Made by a program: the position numbers and the translations under genes
Source: Roseiarcus sp963767245
Lineage (GTDB): Bacteria; Pseudomonadota; Alphaproteobacteria; Rhizobiales; Beijerinckiaceae
Length of the DNA: 64,000 nt
Direction: 5' to 3'
NCBI GenBank assembly: GCA_963767245.1
Contig: CAVYDG010000024.1
Span: 124,001 to 188,000, forward strand
In this document: positions 35,365 through 43,481 of the stretch, piece after piece
Layout: each line of letters begins with the position of its first letter
Position numbering within the stretch: the first letter of the stretch is position 1
Notes under the pieces: model-generated
What the model was told of the DNA's origin: nothing
Databases searched by the model: none
The model's input: only the letters and a program-made list of their open reading frames with translations

Positions 35365-37560
35365 TCAGGCGCGCCTGCCCAGCGCCATTGGAAACGAGTC
35401 CATAAGCGCCTTGCCGCGGCCCGACAGGCTCGGATTGGTCATGAAATATCTGTGGGCGTTGAATGGCTCCTCGCCTTCGGCTGGCGCGATTCGTTCGCTC
35501 GAACCGTCGGGCAAAATGCGAAAGCTTTGTTGGTTGTCCATGAGGTTCGCTTGCATGATCTGTTCGAGCACTTGCTCGTGAACCGTGGGGTTGAGCAGGG
35601 GAACGAGCGCCTCGACACGGCGGTCCAGATTGCGCTGCATGAGATCGGCGGACGAGATGAATGCCCGCGCCTTCGGATGGGGCAGCCCGTGGCCGGCGCC
35701 GAACGCATATATCCGCGCGTGTTCCAGGAATCGGCCGACGAGCGACTTCACGCGAATATTATCGGAGAGGCCGGGCACGCCCGGGCGCAGACAGCAGATG
35801 CCGCGGATCACGATGTCAATCTGCACGCCGTCGCGGCTGGCGGCATAGAGGGCGTCGATGATCTGCGGGTCGACGAGCGCATTGCATTTGATCCAGATCT
35901 GCGCCGGCCGGCCAAGCCTGGCGTAGTCGATCTCGTCGGCGATGTTGCGCAACAATGTCTTCTTGAGCGTAATCGGCGAAATCGACATCTGCTCGAGACC
36001 GTCCGGCTCGGCATAACCGGTGATGAAATTGAAAATGCGGGCGACGTCCCGTCCGATCGCGGCGTCGGCGGTGAAAAGAGAAATGTCGGCATAAATGCGG
36101 GCGGTGACGGGGTGATAATTGCCGGTGCCCAGGTGACAATAGTTGACCAGCCCGCCGCCCTCGCGCCGCACCACCATCGAGAGCTTGGCGTGGGTCTTGA
36201 GCTCGATGAAGCCATAGACGACCTGCGCGCCCGCCCGCTCGAGATCCCGCGCCCAGCGGATATTCGCCTCTTCGTCGAAGCGCGCCTTGAGTTCGACGAG
36301 CGCGGTGACCGACTTGCCGGCCTCTGCGGCTTCGATCAGCGCTCGGACGATCGGGCTGTCGGCCGAGGTGCGATAGAGCGTCTGCTTGATCGCGACGACG
36401 TTCGGATCGTGCGCCGCCTGGTTCAGGAATTGTACAACGACGTCGAACGATTCGTAGGGGTGATGAACGACGAGATCCTTCTGCCGGATCGCAGCGAAGC
36501 AGTCGCCGCCGAGTTCCTTCACCCGTTCGGGAAACCGAGGGTTGTAGGGCGGAAACTTGAGATCCGGGCGGTCGATAGCGACGAGCTGCGACAGGTCGTT
36601 AAGCGCCAGCATGCCTTCGACCAGCACGATGCCGGACGAGACGACGTCGACGTCGCCGGCGACAAACGCGCGCAGCGATTCCGGGGTGCTGGCCTCGATC
36701 TCGAGGCGGATGACGGAGCCGCGCCGGCGCCGCTTGAGCGCGCTCTCGTAGAGGCGAACGAGGTCCTCCGCCTCTTCCTCGACTTCGATGTCGCTGTCGC
36801 GAATCACGCGAAAGGCGCCCTCGCCCAACACTTCATAGCCCGGAAACAACAAGCCGATGAAGGCGACGATCAGCCGATCGAGCATCACGAAGCGCGCCGC
36901 GCCCCCGAGCGGTCCGTCGGGCAGCCTGATGAAGCGCTCGACGCTCGCCGGAATGCGGACCAGCGCGCTCATCGCCTTGCCGTCGCGCGGATTGAGGAGT
37001 TCGAGCGCCAAGCTCAGTCCAAGATTGGGAATGAACGGAAAGGGATGCGCCGGATCGACTGCGAGCGGCGTCAGGATCGGAAACACATGGGAGAGGAAAT
37101 GATCCTGCAGCCATTCGCGTTCCCGCCGGGTGAGATCGGCGACCTCGAGGATCACAACCGCATTGGCGGCGAGCTCGGACCTCAGCGTCTTCCACCGCGA
37201 TTGCTGTGAGGCGACGGTCGAGGCGACGCGCTCGCTGATACGCTCGAGTTGCTCCGCCGGAGAGCGGCCGTCGTCGGAAATCTCCGCCACCCCGGAAAGC
37301 ACCTGGCCAACCAGGCCGGCGACACGGACCATGAAAAATTCGTCGAGATTGTTGGCTGAAATTGACAGGAAGCGGAGTCGCTCTAGCAGCGGATGGCTGG
37401 GGTTGGCCGCTTCCTCTAGCACCCGGCGGTTGAATTCAAGCCACGACAGTTCCCGGTTGATGAACCGCTCGGGCGACGACAACAGCGGCGGCGGATCGTC
37501 GTTCGCCGCCGCCGGAACCGCCGCAAAACTCTTCTCGCTGGTCGCAACCGCGCGGGCCAA
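35365..37560 (-). CDS. ppk1: Polyphosphate kinase 1
   Basis: The 731-residue product starts MARAVATSEK, has the PPK N-terminal domain (RFINRELSWLEFNRRVLEEA), middle domain (FPFIPNLGLSLALEL), and the catalytic C-terminal domains: LVHHPYESFDVVVQFL, NVVAIKQTLYRTS, and YCHLGTGNYHPVTARIYAD with the autophosphorylated His, and a second GHGLPHPKARAFISSADLMQRNLDRR block. Makes polyphosphate from ATP at the membrane. Cotranscribed with ppx. Confidence 0.97.
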   Translation of the reverse strand: MARAVATSEKSFAAVPAAANDDPPPLLSSPERFINRELSWLEFNRRVLEEAANPSHPLLERLRFLSISANNLDEFFMVRVAGLVGQVLSGVAEISDDGRSPAEQLERISERVASTVASQQSRWKTLRSELAANAVVILEVADLTRREREWLQDHFLSHVFPILTPLAVDPAHPFPFIPNLGLSLALELLNPRDGKAMSALVRIPASVERFIRLPDGPLGGAARFVMLDRLIVAFIGLLFPGYEVLGEGAFRVIRDSDIEVEEEAEDLVRLYESALKRRRRGSVIRLEIEASTPESLRAFVAGDVDVVSSGIVLVEGMLALNDLSQLVAIDRPDLKFPPYNPRFPERVKELGGDCFAAIRQKDLVVHHPYESFDVVVQFLNQAAHDPNVVAIKQTLYRTSADSPIVRALIEAAEAGKSVTALVELKARFDEEANIRWARDLERAGAQVVYGFIELKTHAKLSMVVRREGGGLVNYCHLGTGNYHPVTARIYADISLFTADAAIGRDVARIFNFITGYAEPDGLEQMSISPITLKKTLLRNIADEIDYARLGRPAQIWIKCNALVDPQIIDALYAASRDGVQIDIVIRGICCLRPGVPGLSDNIRVKSLVGRFLEHARIYAFGAGHGLPHPKARAFISSADLMQRNLDRRVEALVPLLNPTVHEQVLEQIMQANLMDNQQSFRILPDGSSERIAPAEGEEPFNAHRYFMTNPSLSGRGKALMDSFPMALGRRA

Positions 37561-37749
37561 ACGGGAACTCCCTTCTCGTCGCCGCCATATTGCGGCAATT
37601 GCCGCATTCCGCCAAGCGTCGCGAGCGAGCTTTCAGACTGAAGTCGCAGGGACGCGACGAGGGGCGTCCGCGGACCGGAGAGCCCGGCGCGCCGCATCAA
37701 TCGTAAAGCAAACCCCGGCGACCGCTACGCGCAAAAACATCTCGGTGAT

Positions 37750-37980
37750 ATGTACAAGAATGGCCGGGGCGTGGAGCAAAGCGATAGCGAAGCCGTGCGC
37801 TTATATCGCCAATCGGCCGAGCAAGGTTATCGTGGAGGAGAAACCGCGCTCGGCCTCATGCTTCTCGCAGGTCGCGGGGCGCCAATGGACCGTGCCGGAG
37901 CAATCGCATTGTTCAAGCGGGCTGCGGCGCAGGAAGAGCCAGAGGCGATCACGCAACTCCAGCGACTTTCGGCAAAATAG
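37750..37980 (+). CDS. Sel1-repeat protein fragment, 5' end missing
   Basis: The 76-residue reading from ATG 37750 has two Sel1-type repeats (EAVRLYRQSAEQGYRGGETALGLMLLAGRG and DRAGAIALFKRAAAQEEPEAI). Codons before the ATG, from about 37723, read RYAQKHLGDMYKNGRGVE in the same frame, which is the start of the first repeat, so the true protein extended further N-terminally; an in-frame stop at 37639 and no good start codon suggest a 5' truncation. Sel1 proteins act as protein-binding adaptors. Probably a remnant. Confidence 0.5.
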   Translation: MYKNGRGVEQSDSEAVRLYRQSAEQGYRGGETALGLMLLAGRGAPMDRAGAIALFKRAAAQEEPEAITQLQRLSAK

Positions 37981-38097
37981 TTTCGGGAGTTGCGGCGCTG
38001 GGCGAGTGGTCGACGGTGCTCAAAGGCGCGGGAACAAGCCCCGTGCCCCTTTAAGGATACGCGGCCGTCGCCAACGACAGAGCGCGGCGCGCTCCGC

Positions 38098-38361
38098 CTA
38101 GTTGCAGACCCTCACCCCATGCCGCCACCAGCAATGCCGGCCGCCGTGATAATGATAGCCGGGCGCGACCACGACCGCGCCGCCGCCGCCGTTGGGACGG
38201 CAGCCGCCGTTCGGGCCGCGGTGGAAGCCGGCGCCGCAGCCTCCCGCGACGAGGGTGACGTTCGACCCGGTGTCGGGCATCACTGGGATGTCCATCGCAT
38301 AGGCGGGAACCGCGGCCAGTCCCAACAGCGCCATTGCCCCAGCAATCAAGGTTAGTCTCAT
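38098..38361 (-). CDS. Small exported GCG_CRPN-type protein
   Basis: The 87-residue product has a signal peptide (LTLIAGAMALLGLAAVPAYA, residues 3-22) and the motif GCGAGFHRGPNGGCRPNGGGG, which defines the GCG_CRPN group of small Gly/Cys/Asn-rich proteins, then a His/Trp-rich end (YHYHGGRHCWWRHGVRVC). Several Cys pairs could form disulfides or bind metal. Common in Hyphomicrobiales; function unknown. Confidence 0.7.
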   Translation of the reverse strand: MRLTLIAGAMALLGLAAVPAYAMDIPVMPDTGSNVTLVAGGCGAGFHRGPNGGCRPNGGGGAVVVAPGYHYHGGRHCWWRHGVRVCN

Positions 38362-38771
38362 ATTCAGTCCTCTCGGCGCTTTGTCCTACGACCCGCCCAT
38401 CGCGGATTGCGCCAGAGTAGGAATGCTCGCCGATTTTGTCCAGCCGCCAACCCGCTTCTGGAGCAAACGATTTCGCGAGCGGGAGCTTGAGCGCGGGGGT
38501 ACGGACCGGCCTCGCGTCGCGTAGCCGGGGTTGAAGGCGCCAGTGGGCAGCGCTCAGCGCCGGGGTTCGGTGTCCAAGGCTTCTGGAAAAACATATGGTG
38601 GGCGATCCGAACAATATATTGCTGAACTTCAGAATCAATGCTAGCCTCATCTTCATGCTTGGCGTGCCTAGCGTCGTTTGCGACGAATCGCACAAACGGT
38701 GAGACAAGAGGGGATTTTCCGTGCCAAAAGGCCGCGCAACCCCTTGAAAAGTCTCGATTCGGACGAGAGAA
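38362..38771. other. Intergenic stretch between the GCG_CRPN gene and the IS1595 element
   Basis: About 410 bases. On the minus strand a frame runs through it (MKMRLALILKFSNILFG... and SRSLGHRTPAL...) and joins in frame, across the pre-insertion IS site, with SSKIIGLDSL encoded at 40953-41000. It has no clear start signal or recognised family, and long open frames are common at this GC, so I do not call a gene. Probably promoter region plus a dispersed intergenic sequence. Confidence 0.35.
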
Positions 38772-38772
38772 G

Positions 38773-38796
38773 GGCGATTATAACGTTGACAAAGCC
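38773..38796 (+). repeat. Left terminal inverted repeat of the IS1595 element
   Basis: 24 bases starting GGCGATTATAACGTTGAC and ending AAAGCC, identical to the reverse complement of 40929-40952. The contained AACGTT and TTATAA are palindromic. Perfect identity of the two ends suggests a recent or still mobilisable element. Confidence 0.95.
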
Positions 38797-38834
38797 AAAA
38801 CTTGAGAGTATGAATGGCGGCATAGGAGCTATCC

Positions 38835-39783
38835 ATGTCCGCCGCCATCCTTCAAAACCCGATCTTCACCGATACTGACAAGGCCCGCCAATGGCTTGAG
38901 GCCCGCATTTGGGCTTCTGGGCGACCCTGCCCACACTGCGGCGTTGTCGATAACTCCACGGCTCTCCAAGGCTCCAAGCACCGTCCCGGTGTCTACCAGT
39001 GCAACGCCTGTCGCGAACAATTCACAGTGACGGTAGGAACGGTTTTCGAGCGCTCCAAAATTCCGCTCTGCAAATGGCTCGCGGCACTCTTTCTCATGGT
39101 TTCCAGCAAGAAAGGCGTATCCGCGCACCAAGTTCACCGCTTGCTTGGCATCTCATACAAGAGCACATGGTTCATGATGCACCGTTTGCGCGAAGCAATG
39201 CGCTCAGGTGATCTTGCTCCGATGGGTGGTTCGGGCAATGGTCGTTGAGGTTGACGAGACGTTCATCGGCAAGCGTGAAGGCTTCGAAGCTAAGCCGGGT
39301 TGGGTCCGCCACAAGAACACGGTTCTGACGCTCGTGGAGCGCGGAGGTCGTGCGCGTTCATTCCATATCGACGAGGCGACAAAAGAGAACATCGTCCCCA
39401 TCGTAAATGAGAACCTAAACCGCGAAAGCCATCTGATGACGGACGAGGCTCGCCGTTACGAGACAATCGGCAAGGACTTTGCCGCTCATGACGTTGTCGA
39501 TCATCATCGCGGCGAATACGGCTACACGGACCACGAGACGGGCGCGAAGGTCAACACGAACACCGTCGAAGGCTATTACTCAATCTTCAAGCGCGGCATG
39601 AAAGGCGTTTATCAGCACTGCGGTGAAAAGCATCTGCACCGCTATCTGGCAGAGTTCGATTTCCGTTATAGCAACCGCTCTGCCCTTGGCGTCGAGGACC
39701 GCGAGCGTGCTGACTTGCTGGCGAAGGGCATCGTTGGCAAGCGCCTTACCTATCGACGGCCTCACGGGCTCAATGTCGCCTAA
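38835..39783 (+). CDS. IS1595-family transposase (ISXO2-like), frameshifted
   Basis: Two frames make one transposase of about 315 residues. Part 1 (from ATG 38835) has the zinc-ribbon helix-turn-helix domain: CPHCG, CNACREQFTVTVGTVFERSKIPL and LLGISYKSTWFMMHRLREAM. Part 2 has VVEVDETFIGKREG with the first catalytic Asp, LMTDEARRYETIG with the second Asp and the NTVEGYYSIFKRGMKGVYQH block with the third (N-E-type) residue. The frame must change near 39228-39240 (GGTTCGGGCAATGGTC). Programmed frameshifting is not usual in this family, so a mutation or sequencing error is likelier. Confidence 0.88.
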
Positions 39784-39808
39784 CAAGCGCAATTGGGAGT
39801 TCTAGGGA

Positions 39809-40063
39809 ATGACCGTAACCCCACGCGAGCTTAGGCGCGTACGTTTCAGCGCGCCTAACTCAGAAACTCGATCTCTAACGATCCATCTTCATGCAGGACC
39901 GATCGACCATGAGGAATCCATCGTCCTCTCGGTCTCTTGCGACGGGCTGATGAGTTTAATGCGAGGGATTCAGGAATATCGGGCTCTGCATAAACTCCCC
40001 ATTCCTCATACTGTGAGGCGGAAGGGAAAACCCTCTCTCTCTGTCGTATCTGATCATCGCTAG
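39809..40063 (+). CDS. IS1595 passenger ORF, plus strand, unknown function
   Basis: The 84-residue product starts MTVTPRELRRVRF 26 bases after the transposase stop and ends KPSLSVVSDHR. It contains IVLSVSCDGLMSLMRGIQEYRALHKLPIP, an amphipathic helix typical of small soluble proteins. It overlaps almost completely with a minus-strand candidate at 39855-40196; only one may be real, or they could be convergent genes with overlapping ends. No family recognised. Confidence 0.45.
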   Translation: MTVTPRELRRVRFSAPNSETRSLTIHLHAGPIDHEESIVLSVSCDGLMSLMRGIQEYRALHKLPIPHTVRRKGKPSLSVVSDHR

Positions 40064-40196
40064 CGCGCTCTTTTTGGCGATGCTGCGGCCCGCTCTTTGA
40101 CACCGTATCGACGGCGCGCTCAAATCGCTCCCACGCATCGGGAACCAACTCGACTTCCTTGGTGCCTCTCATAAGGTCATCCTTATCACGCGCCAT
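39855..40196 (-). CDS. IS1595 passenger ORF, minus strand, possible small DNA- or RNA-binding partner
   Basis: From ATG 40196 the product reads MARDKDDLMRGTKEVELVPDAWERFERAVD..., with an alternative start at 40172. The segment VELVPDAWERFERAVDTV resembles short proteins common in Hyphomicrobiales mobile elements; the later part (SASQYEEWGVYAEPD...) is less protein-like, so the true end may be near 40065. It is divergent from the HEPN-like passenger, with 17 bases between starts. Competes with the plus-strand call at 39809-40063. Confidence 0.4.
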   Translation of the reverse strand: MARDKDDLMRGTKEVELVPDAWERFERAVDTVSKSGPQHRQKERASDDQIRQRERVFPSASQYEEWGVYAEPDIPESLALNSSARRKRPRGRWIPHGRSVLHEDGSLEIEFLS

Positions 40197-40213
40197 ACAT
40201 TGGAACCACCCCA

Positions 40214-40834
40214 ATGGTCGAAACGCCAGCGCTGCCGCCACAACAAAATATCACAATCACGACAAACTTATTAACCGCCCCGCTATACGCCGAGCAACTA
40301 GGGCACCTTTGTGTTGCATGGTCCAATCTTGAGTGGCACATGTTTCTATTGTTTCAGTTTATCTGCGGAGCGCCACCAGCAGTCGCTAGAACAACTTTCT
40401 ACGCGATAGAAAGTAATCGGGGCAGACGGGAAATATTGAAGTCAGTAGGAGGGGCCGTACTCTCCAAGCAAAGTCACAGAGACGCACTTGATGACATTCT
40501 CCGCCGAATTGGCAAAACAGCCTCTGTAAGAAACAAATATGTCCATGACACATGGGGTGTCGCGGCCACTCAAAAGCATGAAATCTTTCAAATGCGACTA
40601 TCCAACCCGCAAACATTTCAAGATATGGAGGAAGTTACGGTATCCGATCTAAAAACTTGTTGTGAAAATATTCAAAAAGTCACTGAGGCGCTGAACGATT
40701 TCCGGGAGAAGGTTCACCCATCGCTCGAATCATCGCTACGAACACTTCGCGAACAGCCTGGGATAGCCCTGCAGTTCGCCAAGAAAGGCAGTCATCCGGG
40801 ACAGAAGCCAAAAGGGCATCGACGCCAGCGTTGA
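40214..40834 (+). CDS. IS1595 passenger protein with HEPN-like RNxxxH motif
   Basis: The 206-residue product is largely helical, has an aromatic helix (AWSNLEWHMFLLFQFICG, residues 35-53) and SVRNKYVHDTWG with Arg106-Asn-x3-His111, the R-polar-x3-H motif of HEPN ribonuclease-like domains. HEPN proteins are frequent toxins or RNases. By eye its codons are much more A/T-rich than flanking core genes, consistent with horizontal gain. It lies inside the perfect IS repeats, so it moves with the element. The motif is short, so HEPN assignment is tentative. Confidence 0.6.
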   Translation: MVETPALPPQQNITITTNLLTAPLYAEQLGHLCVAWSNLEWHMFLLFQFICGAPPAVARTTFYAIESNRGRREILKSVGGAVLSKQSHRDALDDILRRIGKTASVRNKYVHDTWGVAATQKHEIFQMRLSNPQTFQDMEEVTVSDLKTCCENIQKVTEALNDFREKVHPSLESSLRTLREQPGIALQFAKKGSHPGQKPKGHRRQR

Positions 40835-40928
40835 TCATCTTATGTGAAACCATAGGCGAGCCTGCGCGTGCTTTAGCGCGGGACACCTTCACGCCGGCCT
40901 GTCCCGCTTCGTTTAACATCCCATCCTC

Positions 40929-40952
40929 GGCTTTGTCAACGTTATAATCGCC
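40929..40952 (-). repeat. Right terminal inverted repeat of the IS1595 element
   Basis: Reverse complement of 38773-38796 without mismatch over 24 bases (reads GGCTTTGTCAACGTTATAAT... on the plus strand). Followed directly by GAGAGAA, the target duplication. Confidence 0.95.
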
Positions 40953-41071
40953 GAGAGAATCCAAGCCTATTATTTTGCTGGATTTTGTCTTCGGCGCGGT
41001 CCAGGCGGGCCCGAACCCGTCCAGGCGAGGTTTTCCAAATTTGGTTGGCCCAAGCAAGACGCCCCTTCCCG

Positions 41072-41674
41072 TCAGCGACCTTCGGTTTCGGCGGCGCTGA
41101 GCGAGCGGGCGACCGCCGCCAGGGCTGCGGGATAGATCCGGTGCTCCTCCCTCAGAACGCGAGCAGCGAGCGCCTCGGCGTCGTCGCCGGGCAGAATCGG
41201 CACGCGGGCCTGGGCGATGATCGGTCCGGCGTCGAGTTCGGCGGTCACGAAATGGACCGTGCATCCGTGCTCGGCGAGACCCTCGCGAAGCGCGCGCTCA
41301 TGGGTGTTGAGCCCGCGCAGGTTCGGCAGCAGCGACGGATGAACGTTGAGCATGCGGCCCTTCCACCGCTGGACGAAGGCCGGGCTCAATATGCGCATGA
41401 ACCCGGCGAGGCAGACGATCTCGGCCCGCTCGGCGCGAAGCCGCGCCTCGAGCGCCGCCTCGAACGCGGCCTTCCCGGGGCAAGCTCGAAAGTCGATCGC
41501 CTCCGCCGCGACTCCCGCCTTGCGCGCGATCGAAAGACCAGGCGCGTCGGGCTCGTCCGACAGGACCGTCACGATCTCGGCTGCAAAGTCGGGCGATCGC
41601 GCAGCCTCGATAAGAGCGCTCATATTGGAGCCGCGCCCGGAGATGAGAACGACCGTCCGCGCCCGAGCGCTCAC
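41072..41674 (-). CDS. purN: Phosphoribosylglycinamide formyltransferase
   Basis: 200 residues; transfers formyl from 10-formyltetrahydrofolate to GAR. Start GTG 41674 (MSARARTVVLISGRGSNMSALIEAA) carries the phosphate loop SGRGSNM. The catalytic trio is present: Asn and His in MLNVHPSLLPNLRGLNTHERAL near residue 108, Asp in TVHFVTAELDAGPIIAQ near 146. Overlaps the purM stop by 4 bases. Confidence 0.96.
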   Translation of the reverse strand: MSARARTVVLISGRGSNMSALIEAARSPDFAAEIVTVLSDEPDAPGLSIARKAGVAAEAIDFRACPGKAAFEAALEARLRAERAEIVCLAGFMRILSPAFVQRWKGRMLNVHPSLLPNLRGLNTHERALREGLAEHGCTVHFVTAELDAGPIIAQARVPILPGDDAEALAARVLREEHRIYPAALAAVARSLSAAETEGR

Positions 41675-42735
41675 AACTTGAGCCTTCCGCGGGTGACAAC
41701 GCGCCGGCCGGCTGCAGGAACGAGTTCCCCGATCAGGACCGGCGACAGGCCAGCGCCCGCGAGAGCCGCGCGCGCCTCTTCCTCGTCGTCGGCGGAAACG
41801 AACGCCGCCATTCCGAAACCGCAGTTGAAGGTTCGCAACATCTCCTCCTCATCGAGACTGCCGGCCGCTGCGAGCCAGGAAAAGACTGGGGGCGGCGCGA
41901 AGGCGTCCAGATCAAGCGAGACAGCGAGGCTGTCGTCGAGCACGCGCGGCAGGTTGTCCGGATAGCCCCCGCCGGTGATGTGGGCCAGCGCGTGAATGCC
42001 TCGCGTCCGCGCCAGCGCCTGAAGCAGCGGTCGCACATAAAGGCGCGTCGGCGTTAGCAAAGCCGTGGCGAGCGAGCGCGACGGGTCGAACGGCGCAGGC
42101 GCGTCCCATCCCAGGCCGGAACGCGAAACGATGCGCCGCACCAGCGAAAATCCATTCGAATGGACGCCAGACGAGGGCAGGCCATAGACCAGGTCGCCTG
42201 CCGTCAGTCCCGGCCGGGGCAGCAAGGTCCCGCGCTCCGCCGCTCCGACCGCGAAGCCGGCGATGTCGAAATCGCCAGCAGCGTAAACGCCGGGCATCTC
42301 CGCCGTCTCTCCGCCGATCAACGCGCAGCCGCACTCAGCGCACCCCTCGGCGACACCTTGCAGGACGGCCGACACGACGTCCTCGTCGAGCTTTCCGGCG
42401 GCGAAATAGTCCAAGAAAAACAGAGGCTCCGCGCCCTGGACGACAATGTCGTTGACGCACATCGCAACCAGGTCGATGCCGATCGTGTCATAGACGCCGC
42501 TCTCGGCGGCGATCTTCAACTTGGTGCCGACGCCGTCGTTCGCGGCAACCAGGATCGGATCGACAAAGCCCGCCGCGCGAAGATCGAACAGTCCGCCGAA
42601 TCCGCCAAGCTCGGCGCTCGCCCCCGGGCGGCGGGTGGCCAGGGCCAACGGGCGTATCCGATCGACGATCCGGTTGCCTGTATCGATGTCAACTCCCGAT
42701 TCGGCGTAACTTAGAGGCTTGCGGCTTTCGGACAT
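41671..42735 (-). CDS. purM: Phosphoribosylformylglycinamidine cyclo-ligase (AIR synthetase)
   Basis: 354 residues; closes FGAM to AIR with ATP. Family blocks: SYAESGVDIDTGNRIVDRI at the N-terminus, VDPILVAANDGVGTKLKIA, GIDLVAMCVNDIVVQGAEPLFFLDYFA, GCALIGGETAEMPG, LPSSGVHSNGFSLVRRI and AHITGGGYPDNLPRVL. Full length. First gene of purM-purN, divergent from pgsA. Confidence 0.97.
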   Translation of the reverse strand: MSESRKPLSYAESGVDIDTGNRIVDRIRPLALATRRPGASAELGGFGGLFDLRAAGFVDPILVAANDGVGTKLKIAAESGVYDTIGIDLVAMCVNDIVVQGAEPLFFLDYFAAGKLDEDVVSAVLQGVAEGCAECGCALIGGETAEMPGVYAAGDFDIAGFAVGAAERGTLLPRPGLTAGDLVYGLPSSGVHSNGFSLVRRIVSRSGLGWDAPAPFDPSRSLATALLTPTRLYVRPLLQALARTRGIHALAHITGGGYPDNLPRVLDDSLAVSLDLDAFAPPPVFSWLAAAGSLDEEEMLRTFNCGFGMAAFVSADDEEEARAALAGAGLSPVLIGELVPAAGRRVVTRGRLKL

Positions 42736-42921
42736 CGGGGCTCCGCAGGAGTTCGGGCGCGATCGGCGTAATTGCCCGCTGCGAAACGCGCAAGGGCGGC
42801 AGTTCGGGCGTAGTTTCCCAACCCAAGGCGATTTGTGTTAGCCTTTACGTCGTCATCCGCGTGAGTGGCGACGTCCTGGGAGGAGATGCTTGGGCGGTGA
42901 CGCCAGGGGCGTCAATACTTG

Positions 42922-43473
42922 ATGAATATTGGCCAAGTTCTCAGCAATTTACCCAATCTGGTCACACTGGCGCGAATGCTGATGACGCCTTTGGCCGTAA
43001 TGATGATCATTTCGCAGCGATTCCTTCCGGCGTTTTTGATTTTTATCCTCGCCGGCGTCTCGGACGCGATCGACGGCTTTATCGCCAAAAATTTCGATCT
43101 CCGCACCGAGTTGGGCGCTTACCTTGATCCCCTGGCCGATAAAGCGCTGTTGATCTCCATCTATGTTTCGCTCGCGATTTATGCCGATTTGCCGGCCTGG
43201 ATCGCCGTCACGGTCGTATCGCGGGACGTGATGATTCTCTTCGCCGTTTTGGTCTCCTGGCTGCTCGACAAACCGGTCGAAATTCGCCCCGTCTGGGTGT
43301 CGAAGTTCAACACGGTCGCGCAGATCGCGCTCGCGGGCTTCGCGCTTGGAGTTCGCGCCTACGGCCTCGATGCTCAGCCCGTGCAGACCTGCCTTGAGTG
43401 GGCGGTCGCCGGGACAACCGTGGCCTCGGGCGGCGTCTATATTGCCCAGTGGCTGAACCACATGAGCCGTTAG
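42922..43473 (+). CDS. pgsA: CDP-alcohol phosphatidyltransferase (PgsA-like)
   Basis: About 183 residues from ATG 42922 (MNIGQVLSNLPNLVTLARML); the preceding TTG is not needed. Four to six membrane helices. The CDP-alcohol motif D-x2-D-G-x2-A-K...G-x3-D-x3-D reads SDAIDGFIAKNF...GAYLDPLADK; the usual Arg after Ala is Lys here. Most likely makes phosphatidylglycerophosphate or cardiolipin precursor in the inner membrane. 8 bases before the VOC gene. Confidence 0.8.
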   Translation: MNIGQVLSNLPNLVTLARMLMTPLAVMMIISQRFLPAFLIFILAGVSDAIDGFIAKNFDLRTELGAYLDPLADKALLISIYVSLAIYADLPAWIAVTVVSRDVMILFAVLVSWLLDKPVEIRPVWVSKFNTVAQIALAGFALGVRAYGLDAQPVQTCLEWAVAGTTVASGGVYIAQWLNHMSR

Positions 43474-43481
43474 GCGCCGCT

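Larger units (their letters stand above)
38772..40952 (+). mobile_element. IS1595-family (ISXO2-like) element with passenger genes
   Basis: Perfect 24-bp inverted repeats begin GGCGATTATAACGTTGAC and end AAAGCC, at 38773-38796 and inverted at 40929-40952. GAGAGAA abuts both sides (38765-38771 and 40953-40959), fitting the 8-bp duplication of the family except at one position (G on the left, T on the right), which may be an indel in the adjoining G run. At about 2.2 kb it is twice as long as its transposase; the right half carries passenger genes of clearly lower GC. IS1595 elements are known to carry passengers. Confidence 0.92.

Noticed and set aside
35323..37209. 628-codon plus-strand frame over ppk1
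   Set aside because: Antiparallel shadow of a certain polyphosphate kinase gene.
38835..39783. Programmed frameshift in the IS1595 transposase
   Set aside because: IS1595 transposases are normally one frame, no slippery heptamer is visible, and similar single-base indels occur in other genes of the window.
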